DNA from: Lojkania enalia
Lineage: Eukaryota > Ascomycota > Dothideomycetes > Pleosporales
Assembly: GCA_010094045.1 (NCBI GenBank)
Contig: ML986604.1
Span: 367,649-431,648, forward strand
Reading direction: 5' to 3'
Length of the DNA stretch: 64,000 nucleotides
The number at the start of each line of letters is the position of its first letter. Position 1 is the stretch's first letter. Shown here piece after piece: positions 47,283 through 58,421 of the stretch. The position numbers and the translations under genes are program-made. The notes beneath the pieces are model-generated. The model was not told the origin of the DNA. It made no database searches and worked only from the letters and a program-made list of their open reading frames with translations.

Positions 47283-47798
47283 ATGAATCTTATCTTGATT
47301 ATCACTCCGATTATACTTACGCTTTCCACTACCTACGCCGTTCCTATTCCGAACCCTAATTGCCGCTTCCCAGGCCAGTCATTCTCCACGACGCGCGAGA
47401 TGGAACCCCCGAGTGGTCTAAAATGGTCCTCCGATGATATATTTTGCTCTCTTGAAAAGAGTAGAGTCAATTCCTATTCCAAACTTGATCAGATCATCGA
47501 CGATCTCGATATATCCCCCTACGGCATGCCCACCCATCCCTGCGATATCTCCAAGCTTGCTGCTCGCCCCGCCGCCCATGCCCTCTCTACTATTCATCCT
47601 TCAATCTACGAAGATCATTCTCTCGAAAATTCCATCGAGCGCTCTGCTAATCCCCATCCTAAGCCCAACTACCACATTCTCGGACAATCATGCTCCAAGA
47701 AGAAACGCAAAGTCATCGAGCCCGACGTCACTAAGAGCACGCTATTCGAACCCAGCAAGCGAAATTGCCGCTTCCCCGGACAATCATGCTCTCGGTAA
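47283..47798 (+). CDS. Alpha-factor-like mating pheromone precursor
   Basis: A single-exon ORF of 171 aa. A signal peptide (MNLILIITPIILTLSTTYA) is followed by three pheromone-like units: NCRFPGQSF at residues 26-34, NYHILGQSC at 129-137 and NCRFPGQSC at 161-169. The last is flanked by Lys-Arg before and Ser-Arg then stop after. The unit fits the xCxxxGQxC shape of alpha-type pheromones in filamentous ascomycetes. Lys/Arg runs (KKKRK after unit 2, KR before unit 3) suit Kex2 cleavage, and X-Pro dipeptides before units 1 and 2 (VPIPNP, NPHPKP) suit dipeptidyl-peptidase trimming. Only unit 3 has both cysteines. The mature peptide would bind the Ste2-type receptor of the other mating type. Known family members usually begin with Trp, absent here. 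Confidence 0.82.
   Translation: MNLILIITPIILTLSTTYAVPIPNPNCRFPGQSFSTTREMEPPSGLKWSSDDIFCSLEKSRVNSYSKLDQIIDDLDISPYGMPTHPCDISKLAARPAAHALSTIHPSIYEDHSLENSIERSANPHPKPNYHILGQSCSKKKRKVIEPDVTKSTLFEPSKRNCRFPGQSCSR
47358..47384 (+). repeat. Pheromone unit 1 (NCRFPGQSF), second Cys lost
   Basis: Same codon order as unit 3, but TGC of the second Cys reads TTC. It is preceded by X-Pro dipeptides directly after the signal peptide. Confidence 0.75.
47667..47693 (+). repeat. Pheromone unit 2 (NYHILGQSC), first Cys lost
   Basis: Keeps GQSC, but the first Cys codon reads TAC and the core is HIL instead of RFP. It is followed by the basic run SKKKRK. Confidence 0.7.
47763..47789 (+). repeat. Pheromone unit 3 (NCRFPGQSC), intact
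   Basis: The only unit with both cysteines. It is preceded by Lys-Arg and followed by Ser-Arg-stop at the extreme C-terminus of the precursor. Confidence 0.82.
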
Positions 47799-50017
47799 CT
47801 CAGTACGTCGGTCTGAGCACAAGAGAAATGTTGACAATTAGTCTTCTTGGCTTTACGACCCTCTCTTAGGTCGCTGTTCTCTGCAACATTAGGCTGCAGT
47901 GTTCCGGCATCTGGGTACCGGATTTGTTTGCGCTCTGTTTACTATAAAAAATAGCACCCAACTTGTATTAGAGGCTTGGAGTCGTTGGAGCTAGAGTTCA
48001 TAGACTATTTCGGATGCTTACTCGGTTACCCGTTTATCGACGCAACAACGATATATTTCTGGAAGTAATATATGGAAAAGGTGGCCCAATGTATGGATTG
48101 CTAGACTAAATATTGAGTACGGATATCTTTTAGAAATTACTATTCTACAGATGATTCGTTGCTAATGGCGCCTAATGTCTACTTGATTGCATTTTAGTCT
48201 ACACCAAGAACAAATGCAATCACGTCCCCAGCAGGGAATCATTGCATTGTACATAGTTCAATCATATTCCTCCAATCTCATCGGTAACTACGGCAGCCCG
48301 CTTAAGACCTGTGACAAGTGCTCTACGACTCTCTCCTAAAGTCCACGTCTTCGTTACACATGCTTTATTCGTGCTTGTACTTCTAACATAACCCCCACTC
48401 TGAATTCAACATCTAATATACTAGCCTAAATGCTCAGAACAACTGAAGGCTAGCTTCCGCTCCCCTATATTACTTTGATCTCCATCATATATTAAGATCA
48501 CAGCAACTCTCTTAGCCGAACATTGTACTATCAAACACCTCCTCTCCCCAATAACCCTAAGAACCTCCGTGCCACAACATCCTCCTAATCTCCGAAATAG
48601 ATCGCAGCACGCCAATACATCAGCTAACTCCTCCCTTCCCAAAAACATCCACCTGGCAGTCCCCAATTCCGTCTCCGCACCTCCAAGATTAACACGTCTC
48701 GCCCAAACCTTCTCTCCGCCCAACGTAAGACACATGAGATTCCGTGCCGTCGGACCAGCTATTTTCACATGTAATCCTGCATGCATACAGCAGCCAAGCC
48801 TGCGGCACAAAACACATTGTTTCGCTAACAATAACGCGTTCAACGCACATATGCAAGGATTGCGGCACATACGCATCCTCTCTCAGGCGCAGAATTGCGG
48901 CTCATCGGTTCATTTCGTTTCAGTCTGCACAATTTACAAACAGCCCGCAGGGCTTCGTTTCCTGCGAAGGAGCATGGCATGCAACAGAGTGCCGTGCCCC
49001 AACATGACTTACTTACCAATCGCACCTGCGATCGCTCGTCTGCATATTGTGTTCGTACAAGGTGGGATTAGCATGAGGCGTAAGAAATCCTTCCCTCATG
49101 TTCGCATCTCGTTTACTGTTTAATTTATGCAAACGGGGGCTCCTGCGTCGTATGCCTCGCCGTGCCCCGTTCTTTCCCCTTTCCTGGCGCAACGCGAGAT
49201 TTTAACACCGGTTCAACGTTTTGACAACATGAAACCTACACAATAAAGATTAACTAGCTTCGATATGATATGTTACGTGGCTATCGAAACGGCCACTTGA
49301 TAATTTAGCGGTCTTTGTGCGTTTTGACCTTAAGGGTGGTGGATGGGCGGGCTGTGTGTCATGTGTTCCGTTGTCGTGGGAATTGAAGGGTGTGCTATTT
49401 TCATGCAACGCTCGCTTGTGACCCAAAGTTGAGAGCGGGGTCATTTACGTCCACGCGAACATAAGAGGTTTGCTTTAGTCATCTTTTCTTGACTTGTGAT
49501 TTATTGTTTGACTGGGATCTCGATCCTATCTACCAAATGTTCGCTTAAGCTCAACTTATAGAAGACTTTTCTCTTCAAGTATCAAAGAGCGTAAAGAAAT
49601 TAACGCCATGCCAAAATGCTAAACATACTTAAAATGCGCCGCACCAATACATTGGTCGATCACTTGCCAAATTTCTTCCGGCTAATTGTCCCATTGTTCA
49701 CGGCGTATCAAGTCTGTATCGTCTTAGACGGTGGTATATAAAGAGCTAAATGATGAATGGAAAATGGCGATCAAGGAAAGGCAAAATGCTGGAAGAATCT
49801 TTAAGGGGTATATGAGCAAGAAACATCATAACTCCAGGGGTGGAGTGGAGAAGAAAAATGCAATTGCAGATATAGAAACACGAAACAGGAAAGCCCAACT
49901 CGCTTGATGACTGAAAATCAGAAACAAAAACAGAGTAATGAAGGTATGAGAAAGGCTAGACGAATAAGCGGCTTCTTGGTGGTCTTTATAATGCTTTGCT
50001 TCTTCGTGATAGTTCTC
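47799..50017. other. Convergent intergenic region with one doubtful Cys-rich ORF
   Basis: About 2.2 kb between the pheromone gene (+) and the SAM-PH gene (-). The only ORF worth listing is the minus-strand Cys-rich ORF at 48421-48876. The rest is AT-rich and holds nothing I can support. Confidence 0.4.
48421..48876 (-). CDS. Doubtful Cys-rich hypothetical ORF
   Basis: A 151-codon ORF beginning MRMCRNPCICALN. The N-terminal part has CxxxCxC, CVLCRR and GCCMHAG clusters. The rest reads like a folded protein (TLGGEKVWARRVNLGG, GTARWMFLGREELADVL). An upstream exon is possible, since the minus-strand frame just before it also has CKLC and GCVC pairs, but no splice junction joins them cleanly. A longer chance ORF overlaps on the other strand (48569-49123). 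I recognise no family, so existence and start are both uncertain. Confidence 0.33.
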   Translation of the reverse strand: MRMCRNPCICALNALLLAKQCVLCRRLGCCMHAGLHVKIAGPTARNLMCLTLGGEKVWARRVNLGGAETELGTARWMFLGREELADVLACCDLFRRLGGCCGTEVLRVIGERRCLIVQCSAKRVAVILIYDGDQSNIGERKLAFSCSEHLG

Positions 50018-52611
50018 CTACACATCTGCGCCATTGATGTTTACTTCGTAACCATCGCCCTTCGCTTTCAAGGCTTTGGCGACCATCAGCTCACGCATCC
50101 AGTCGATACGCTCGTCGCGCGTCTTGACTGCAAAGTGATGCGCCTTGCCGTTCGGTAGTACTTTCCTTATTTCACCCTTGCCCGGCGCTGTGGGAACAAG
50201 TTGAAATTCGAAAGCGCTTTGGAGAGCGTCCTTGTCCTTCTGCCCCGTGGTTAGTTTGAGAGCACGAAGCTTAGCTGACAATTTATTGGAGGCAAGTGAC
50301 GAGCAAGCGACAGCATAGTCGTCCACGTCAATCGTCTGCAGTGCAGAAGATGACGGAAGCTCATTGGGGTGCATGGCCAGAACTGTTCCATTGAGGCGGA
50401 AGTGATGGTCCTGCCATTCATGGCGAAGAAGCTTGGTGCGACGCTTCTTCATCCAGCCATGATGATTTACAGATTCATACACAAAACCTCCCTTCGATGT
50501 TTCTGGAACTGCTACACCCTTGATTGGCGATGAGCTTGCACTCTCATCCCCCGAGAATTGGGTCTCATGCAAGGTGTCGGAGTCATCAGAATGGGGCTTT
50601 GGGCTGAAGACCTGGTCTTCGTCCAGTGCTGGTAGAACCATTGATGGCCTCCGCCAATCAACTCGCGATCCAGCTCGTTGTATTGGGTCTCTGTACTGCA
50701 TATTTGGTGGTACCGACTGGGTTGTGTCACGCGAAACGGGCCCGACAGGAACAGATGTTACAGGGGCGTCCATTTCGGAGAACGGCGTACCAAATCGGTA
50801 CACGCCACCCGGAGATGCGGTGCGGCATGGCGAAAAGGCGGTGTCAGGTGCAACCTGAGCGCTTAATGGAGCGGCACTTCGCGACCCCGCAAGTTCAGGT
50901 TGAGCAGACATTGAGCGAGCTGGTGGAGGAATACTTAGCCTTGGGAGGCTCTTGAGGTTTGCATGGGGAGCAGGCGTAAATTCCGGAGGGTGGAGCGCCG
51001 GGTTCCGTAATTGACTTGAAGTCAAAGAAAGCGACGTATGAGCTGAGGTAGATGCAGAGAATGCCGACATTTGAAAGGGTTGTACAATCTGAGAGTGGGA
51101 AGGAAACATCTCGATTGGCGGTGTTGGGGGTGCTTCTATCGGGGTTGCAGTCGTGTAGGGCTGTTCAACTCCTTGAAGGGAAAGGAATTGTCGAACGTTG
51201 TCTTGTGGATCACGCTGCTCCAATTGCTGCAACATATCCTGTTGCAGCTTGAAATCAGGTAACTGTCCAGGGCCCAGCAGATCGGATGACGCAACTACCG
51301 ACGGAATTGCATCTGAAGTGGGACGATAAACGTTGTCGACTGCACGAGTCGCTGTTTGGGCATTACCTGGATCACCAGCAATAAAGATGTGTCCACCCTT
51401 TTCTGGAGATATTGGGAAGCCGTGCTCTGCTTGAAGTCGAGCAAGTTGCCGCTGTTGTTTCTTCCATTTTGCACATCGTTCTCCCTTGGCGCATTTGTGA
51501 GGTTTCGGTAACAATTGTTCGATGGCCACGATGGAAATAGATTCAGCCGGTGTAATGATATCATCCCCAATATTTCGCTGGCGTCGCCCTCTTCGCCTTC
51601 GACCGCCTCCAGGAGTGATCGGAGTTTTGGTATCATCTCCGTCGCACTCATTGACTCCCCTAGACTTGTCACGGTGGCGCCGTTCCCGATTCTTACTCCT
51701 TGACCTGCCTTCTGCACCTGTGCAGGGGCGGCTAATATCCTCAAATGGTGTCGGAATAGGTGCGGTAGGAGAAACAAGCCCTTCAGCTGTTCGTAGGGTG
51801 TCGATTTTGTTCCAGAGTTGGTGCCGTTTGCCGAATGACTGGATCTCTAGCTCTTTCAAGTCGTCAAATTGTAGGTCAAGAAGGACAGCGCCTGTGATAT
51901 CGTGGGCCTCAAATCTCTCAATAACTTCATTATCAAACCCGTTCTGGTACATCCAAGTGGCGACCTCGCGCGACGTCCAAGCTCGCACTTCGGCATTGTC
52001 GAGATGAGCAACGGCAGCTGCGATGTTATTGTATTCCCTCTGAGGGACGATAGTCTCAGGAGTGGCTTCTCGGAACGAGGTCTGGACTCGTGATGGGAGC
52101 TCTTTCGGGAATAATGGTGATAATTGTAGAACTCGGTCTTGATCATATAGGTAGTCGTTGTAGGTCTGAGATGCGCGGAAGAGATGGGGTCCCTTTGGGC
52201 CTTCTACCGCTTTGGGTAGATACCATTCGTGGGCGAATTGTGGCCTGATGTCGCTGTCTCGTGGAGTCTGCACCTCTTCGAACGTAGAGATTGTTGTTTG
52301 GCTTCGGCGATTCTCATTCTAGGTAGGCTTAGCAATTATAAACCACGTACATACCAAAATGAAGACTCACATAGGAACTCAGACTATACTCCTCAAAGTC
52401 GCTGGATTCATCTTCGAAGTCTGTATACGTTTCGCTGACAGTTGATACTGGACGCTCTATGGAGGTCCGTGCAGAAGCAACACGAGCAAAGAACGGCTGC
52501 GATTTTCCCCTCTGGAACATTTCCACGCCCGGCTCCAGCGGGGTGATGGGCGTCATGGCCTGCTGCGGGGAGATTAGATTTGACCTATCGATAATGCTTG
52601 TCACCTACCAT
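50018..52611 (-). CDS. SAM and PH domain protein (Boi/Pob1-like, no SH3)
   Basis: Three exons in gene order, 52611-52609 (the ATG alone), 52562-52371 and 52318-50018, encode 831 aa. The spliced start is MQAMTPITPLEPGVEMFQRG; if the ATG-only exon is wrong, translation would start at the next in-frame ATG (MTPITPLEPG). A SAM domain lies at about residues 155-225 (VRAWTSREVATWMYQNGFDNEVIERFEAHDITG in part). It is followed by a basic stretch (GGGRRRRGRRQR) and a long disordered Pro/Ser region. A C-terminal PH domain follows (GWMKKRRTKLLRHEWQDHHF ... RIDWMRELMVAKALK). The order resembles Boi1/Boi2/Pob1, scaffolds for polarised growth that bind Cdc42 and the exocyst, but the N-terminal SH3 domain is absent. 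The polarity role is inferred. Confidence 0.8.
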
Positions 52612-55600
52612 GATGAAGGGAGCACGAGCTCACACTTGAGTGGAATTGATGCTGGGATTGCTCTACGGATGATTGTAATGAGAGGGCACTCGCATGGTAC
52701 GCACGATGAAGCCACGAAGACTCGCGAAAAAACGGGGAAAAGGCCCTTTGGGCAGTGGGCGCTTGCAAGTCTTTTTGTAGAAGCTGACGGGACCGTATCT
52801 GATACGAATGCAAGATTGTGGAGAGGGTTGGTCGACACTGTCACAATCTGGGTGCTGCAGAGACAGCACAGTGCTGGCTTCTTCCGCCCACTGAGAAAGT
52901 CGAGTCCCTACACAGTCGACAGGGTCCTCAGCCAATCGAGGGGCGGTCCTCTCCCGTCGGCGCTTAAACAACGACGTTGTGAGGGCTGACGGCCCCCATT
53001 CGCTGATGGCTGCAGGACTACGGACGCCAAAGAAAGCTAAAATGGCCCGATAAGGGCGAGACATGTCCATTAATAAACCCTGGAGAAGAAAGCAAGGCGG
53101 ACTACTGCGGGTGCCAGGAGTGGGCTAGGGCTCGCTTCGGCACGAGGAGGCTCGAGCGGAGCGGAGTAGACGGCAGATTTGCCCTCCACCATGCGAGATG
53201 CGTCGTGGCCCTCGTCTCAATTCCTCAGAGGCGATCATCATGGACTTGCGGCACTCTCGAGGGCGCACGACGCCCGATCTGAGTCTCGTCAGCATGCTGT
53301 GATCGCGTGCGGAGGGCCTCATTCTCGTTGCGCAGCCACGGCTACGACGTACCCCTCGAGCACTCACCGCCAATCAGCGCCAGCGATCGCGTCCAAGATC
53401 TCATCCAGACGGGCCGGACGGTAGTCAAGTGACTGGGTTGGGCCTCATTGATGCCATGATCGCCAACGACGGCGGCGGTGGTTGGGGGAGAATGGAGGAG
53501 CTGCAGGCTGGCTAGGTTGGGGTTAGATTGATGGCGGCGCATGGGGTCCCTACCGGCCTTCCCTGGCTCGAGGTCCCTGGTAGGAACGGCTTCTTGTTAC
53601 ATCGAGCCGAGAGCCTCATCTCCAGCCATTCTGCAGCGAAGAATATTGGACACACAGGAACATGGCCGGGGTTCGATCGCTCCCTCGGACGGCTGCGTGC
53701 AGTCTGCACGCCACACGACCTGCAATCGCTCAGCGAACTTTTGTCGTCATTATTCCCCCAGATCCTGGCCTGGGAAATGCGACCTGACCTTGAGTTTCGA
53801 GGCCGCTGTGCTCCGTAGAACACATATTAAACACCTCCTGCCCGTCGTAGAACCTAGGGTTCACTAAACCGATGGCGGATGCGGCGTCGATTGATTCTGT
53901 TGGGCAACCCCAAGGATACATGACTACACCACTTCGTTCTGCTGCCCTCTGACCGCTCTTCCGGCCACAGGATGCTGCCCAGCCGAAGACCTGTTTGTGC
54001 GAGCGACCATGATGAAACCATATCAACTCGAGAGCCAACAGTATTGCTTGAAGCTACCACACCTAGCTCACATGACCGATAGTCAATGCGGGCGTTGGTC
54101 TTCGTGGACCTCGTGCTCAGCTATAACGATGGTGTTGTCGAAGCGTGCTTTGGTCGAGACGAATCAGCTTGCAAAGATGGCTTGCAACACTCAACCGCCA
54201 GACCGCTACCGTTGAGGCATTAATCAACCGCTCTCAACTCAATTTTGCGCCAAGGTGGCTACTTGTGGCCCGTCTGCTGTGCTTCTGGGTACACGGCGCG
54301 CTGCTCGTAACCTAATGCCGACAGTGCAGTGCTGTTCCAATCTCAACAACCCTAATATCAAAATCGCGCAGGCGTGCATCACGACGCAAACTGCTCTTCC
54401 AATGGAACAACGAACATGGCCACCAATTCTCACGCTTACTTGCTGTTGGAGGGTATGAAAGCACTACAAGTTCTACATGCTAGCAGGCGGGCGCGAGAAA
54501 CGAGAGGTGGTTGTAGCCCACAATCTTGATAATCTTGCGCTCTAGGACCAGCTTCCGTCGAATACGTACCTAGCACAAAAGCCCAGCAGCCATACGGAGC
54601 ACCAGGACCCGGTATGCGGTAGGATCAGGGACCATGAGTGTGCTTGGAGAGCAAGGGGCAAATCGCGGATTGTAGCGGATACGGGCCTCCGCTCAAGATT
54701 CAAGAATCGAGGTCACAGAAGATCCGCGCTGTCAGGTGAGCATGCGGTGCGTCGAGTCAGAGGTACCTGCTCTATGAGGTGTATGCGCGGAGCTACCGAG
54801 TATTGACGGCGAAAGTCGGTAACCAATCGCAAGCCAGGACACGCGAGGTACCCAAAGGGGAAATCGCTGGAGCCGTTGCACGAGCATCGACCTGCTTTGG
54901 GCTAATTATGAGCCTTTTTCCTGGCGCACGAGCAAGCCCTGGAGTTAATTAGCGGTCTTTTAATAGACGCACGGGATTGGACCTGCACGCCATCCAAACG
55001 AAATGGCCCATGTCACTCGAGCCCGCTCCACCACTTGGCCCACGCGTCGATAAGCCCTACGATTGGACGTCGCCGCGGGCTAATCTAAAGCTTGTCATGC
55101 ACAACCCAACCGCATCGACATCCTTCGTGCCACGCGCAAATGCTATCATACCTATCCCGCGCAAAGGCGGCCATCACGTCCCCTTCCCGTCGCTTCTGCA
55201 TGTTCAATCCATGTCGCCCGACCACATCACACGAGTCAACTTGTCTCTTGTCCCCCGAAGCTCGTCCCCCTGCCGCACTCGGCCAGCCATGCGCTCGGCC
55301 TCTTCTGATCCGCCAATCCTCATCGCTAGACGTGGTGGTGGAAATGACCGTGACCATGGCAGAGGCCAATCGGGCCGGATGAGCCTACTGCGTCCCCCAA
55401 AGCCCCAACGCTCCGGTTCTTCTATGGCACAAGCAATAGTTTCGAATGAGTAGCGGGCAGCAACACGAGCTCCCTACGCATCCTCCGGCGCTGGCACCGA
55501 AGCAGACTCCTCTTCATGCTGTGTCCTGTCAGGCCCAGTATTTTGGATGCCAAAAGCCGCGAAAATGCAAAGGCTCACAAATGTGAGAGCTTGGCAATAT

Positions 55601-56360
55601 TCCGGCTGCGAGGATCGACGAAGGCCAAAGCGAGGAGCAACGTCCGGGCCGGCCAGTTATCGCTGCCCGCTGCAAGTGTTTGATCTAGCTCCCACGCCGC
55701 TTTCGGATGCACTAATATTGCTCCGGGGCCAAGCTCGGTGACCCTGGTCAGTAGGGAACTATGCTATGCCGTCCTAAAAAGGTAAATTAGCTACTAAAAA
55801 CGCCGTGCGGGGGGCCAGCAACTGGATCGATATCTTGGGATCATGCACCCCTCCCGTGCACTGGCCAGCAGGGGCCCATGGCCGGCGGGTAAATGGACGC
55901 AAAAATAGCTGCAGGCCAGAAAATGCCCCAAATTTCGCTATTGCCTGCAGGGTTGGTATAGTACATGGCCAATTAGCGCCTGCGTTTCGCACCCAATCGA
56001 GCGTTCGCAACTTGTCTTCTGTTGGAGAGTCACACTCGACCGCTCAGGCTGCTCCAAGAATAGATCAAGCCCATTTTACTGTCATTGTGCCGATTGTGGC
56101 ACTTATAAGGTACATAATCTTCAGTGTCTCTCCCCAGCAACAAAGGCAGACCCCATAATTTGCTCCCGTTTCTTTCCTTCACTCGAGGCCCGCTGGTCAG
56201 TCCTCGAATACCTATCTTTAATTAAGAGCAACCCCGGTCGAGCCTCGCCGTCCTGTCCCTTACGATCCCTCCCGTGGCGCGTTAGTCGTCCTTATTGCCG
56301 CATTGTTTACTAGCCTTCTTCATAAACCACGTCTCTGGGCCGCGAGTACATGAACTTTCC
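52612..56360. promoter_or_regulatory. Long divergent intergenic region, SAM-PH (-) / PRO1-like regulator (+)
   Basis: 3.7 kb, among the largest gene-free blocks here. ORFs (for example 52663-53070, 53512-53823, 54977-55453) are short, overlap each other on both strands and show no domain. Near the regulator, CTTATAAGG at about 56102 is TATA-like. A large upstream region is common for developmental regulator genes, so much of it may be regulatory, but no specific site was identified. Confidence 0.45.
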
Positions 56361-56430
56361 ATGTCCTCTTCCGCGCCCACTTCAACTAGCAAACAGTCTG
56401 CAACAATGGTGGGAACTGCAAATACTGTAA
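56350..56430 (+). promoter_or_regulatory. Possible overlapping upstream ORF of the PRO1-like gene
   Basis: An ATG 11 bases before the chosen start opens a 26-codon ORF in another frame, ending at TAA 56428-56430 inside the main coding sequence. If the transcript begins upstream, ribosomes would meet this ATG first, which could lower translation of the regulator. The transcription start is unknown. Confidence 0.4.
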
Positions 56431-58421
56431 CGGCAGCAAAGCAAGCAGCTACAAAGATGCATCGTCGTTCACGGACAGGTCAGTGCCCCCACACTTTTCA
56501 TAGTCTTGCAGGGATCCCGCGCTTGGACATATGAGCTAACGCCAACTCTGCAGGCTGCTTTACATGCCGTCTGCGAAGGAAGAAGTGTGATGAGGGGAAG
56601 CCTTCGTGTCGCGCCTGCAAACATCTCGGATTAAAATGTGAATACAAGAGGCCAATGTGGTGGAGCAATAACGAGCAGAGGCGAAATCAAAAAGAAATTA
56701 TTAAGAACATTATCAAGCGCACGAAGATGAATGAAAAGAATGCACAGGGTGTCACCATGAACACCAACACACCACCAAGTCTTTGCCATTCCCTTCCGAC
56801 ATCAGATACGTTTTCGGATGGAATCGCTATCACACGCGCTCCATCAGTCGATTCGCAACTTTCCTTGGATTACAATCTCAACCAAGTGTCAACGCCTGAC
56901 CTCTACAATCCCGTTTCGATGCCTCCACCTATGTTCCCTCCTTCGTACCCGCACCAGGGGCAGTTCATGCCGTATGAGGTCGACATTAAAACTGAAAGCC
57001 AAATGTTCATTAACGACATCCCAACACGAAGAGATTCCACAATTTCCACGTTCAGCACCTACCAAGCACCGCCTGTTATTGGCAATCCATTCCCAATAGA
57101 AAATTGGGTACAGCAAGATTACTTTGAAAGTCGTCGGGAATCATTTGCGGAGGAGCCGCTCGACTTCCAGGTTTTTGATTTCCCTCACGGATCGTTCAGC
57201 CCGTCACATCAATCACTGATTCAAGTTGATGAGTGCGATCAGCACCTACTCAATCATTTTATCGACAACGTCCTGCGGTTAATCTTCCCTATCCTTGAAG
57301 TCAATCAACACGGCTCCGCTCGTTCAGATGTGATCCTTCCGGCATTGGAGTCCAATAAGACATATCTGCATTGCTGCCTCAGTATCGCTGCCTTGCATCT
57401 CAAGGCAACAGAGAGGATACAGGGCGATCAGATTGATAACGACATCATGCGACACCGATATGCGACCATCTCGGAACTCTGCGAGGCGCTTAATCGAGAT
57501 ACCGATCACGCTCAGATTCTCGAAGCCACTCTCGGCATGATTTTCTTCCAATGCTCAGTCGGTCGACCAGACGACTGTCTCCCTGATATCCCGTGGCATC
57601 AACACTTCCAAGCTGCCACAAACCTGATTCATAAGCTTGAGCTCCCGACACATCTCATCGCTCTCAATGGACAGCCGCATTCGCAACCTCCGTTCAACAT
57701 GACCCTCGCTTCCTGGATCGATATTCTCGGCGCTACTATGCTCGGCCGCACACCCGCTTTTGCTGATACTTACCGGGAGAAGTTGATTGCGGACTCTCCC
57801 TCTGGTCTTGCTGAACTCATGGGATGCGAAGACCGGATCATGTATTTGATCTCCGAAATTGCCTGCTTAGAGGCTTTGAAGCTCGAGAAGATGGACGAAG
57901 TACAATTGTGCGCACACATCAAGCTCCTCGGCGACCAGATCAGCCTATCCGAACCTCCACCAGGCACAGTCGCAAGCGCATACTCAGGAACAGGCGCGAT
58001 AAGGCCGAAGCAATTGAGCAAGAACATGACTGCCGTATTCCGATTGGCAGCTCGCATTTACCTTTGCAGCTTGGTTCCTGACTTTGATCGAACAACTCCC
58101 AGCATCCACAACTTGGTCAAGGCTTTGAGCGATGCTATGGACTACATTCCCGCAGGCCCTGATGGCTTCGACCGATCGCTCGTATGGCCACTCCTCGTCG
58201 CTGGATCTGTATCACTTCCCAACTCATCTTTCCGCAAGATGTTCGCGGAGCGGGCGAATAGATTAGGCGAAGCTTCCGACTTTGGCTCATTCGGAAGAAT
58301 TAAAGAACTCCTAAAAGACGTGTGGCGCATTAATGACGACGCTCTCGCGAAAGGCGATAAACAGAGCGTCCACTGGCGGGACGCGATGCGACAGAAGGGC
58401 TGGGATTTCTTGTTGATCTAG
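56361..58421 (+). CDS. Zn(II)2Cys6 transcription factor, PRO1/RosA/NosA type
   Basis: Two exons, 56361-56478 and 56554-58421, encode 661 aa. The DNA-binding domain crosses the intron: [25 protein letters not shown] then RACKHLGLKCEYKRP, with six Cys in CX2CX6CX5CX2CX6C spacing. It is followed by MWWSNNEQRR and a basic linker helix (KEIIKNIIKRTK). This block is how I recognise the PRO1 (Sordaria) / RosA-NosA (Aspergillus) family, regulators of sexual fruiting-body development. The middle is Ser/Pro/Thr-rich and the C-terminal half is a helical fungal TF domain (HLLNHFIDNVLRLIFPILE, DAMDYIPAGPDGFDRSLVWPLL). A second in-frame ATG lies at 56406. Whether it activates or represses sexual development cannot be read from sequence. 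Confidence 0.87.

Noticed and set aside
48569..49123. 184-codon plus-strand ORF opposite the Cys-rich ORF
   Set aside because: Composition is random-like, no domain or signal peptide; one of the two overlapping ORFs must be chance and this reads worse.
53669..53692. GGTTCGATCGC, looking like a tRNA B box
   Set aside because: No A box at the right distance and no cloverleaf stems could be formed by eye.
54977..55453. 158-codon plus-strand ORF upstream of the PRO1-like gene
   Set aside because: Pro/Arg/Ser-rich with an overlapping minus-strand ORF and no family signal; more likely promoter sequence.
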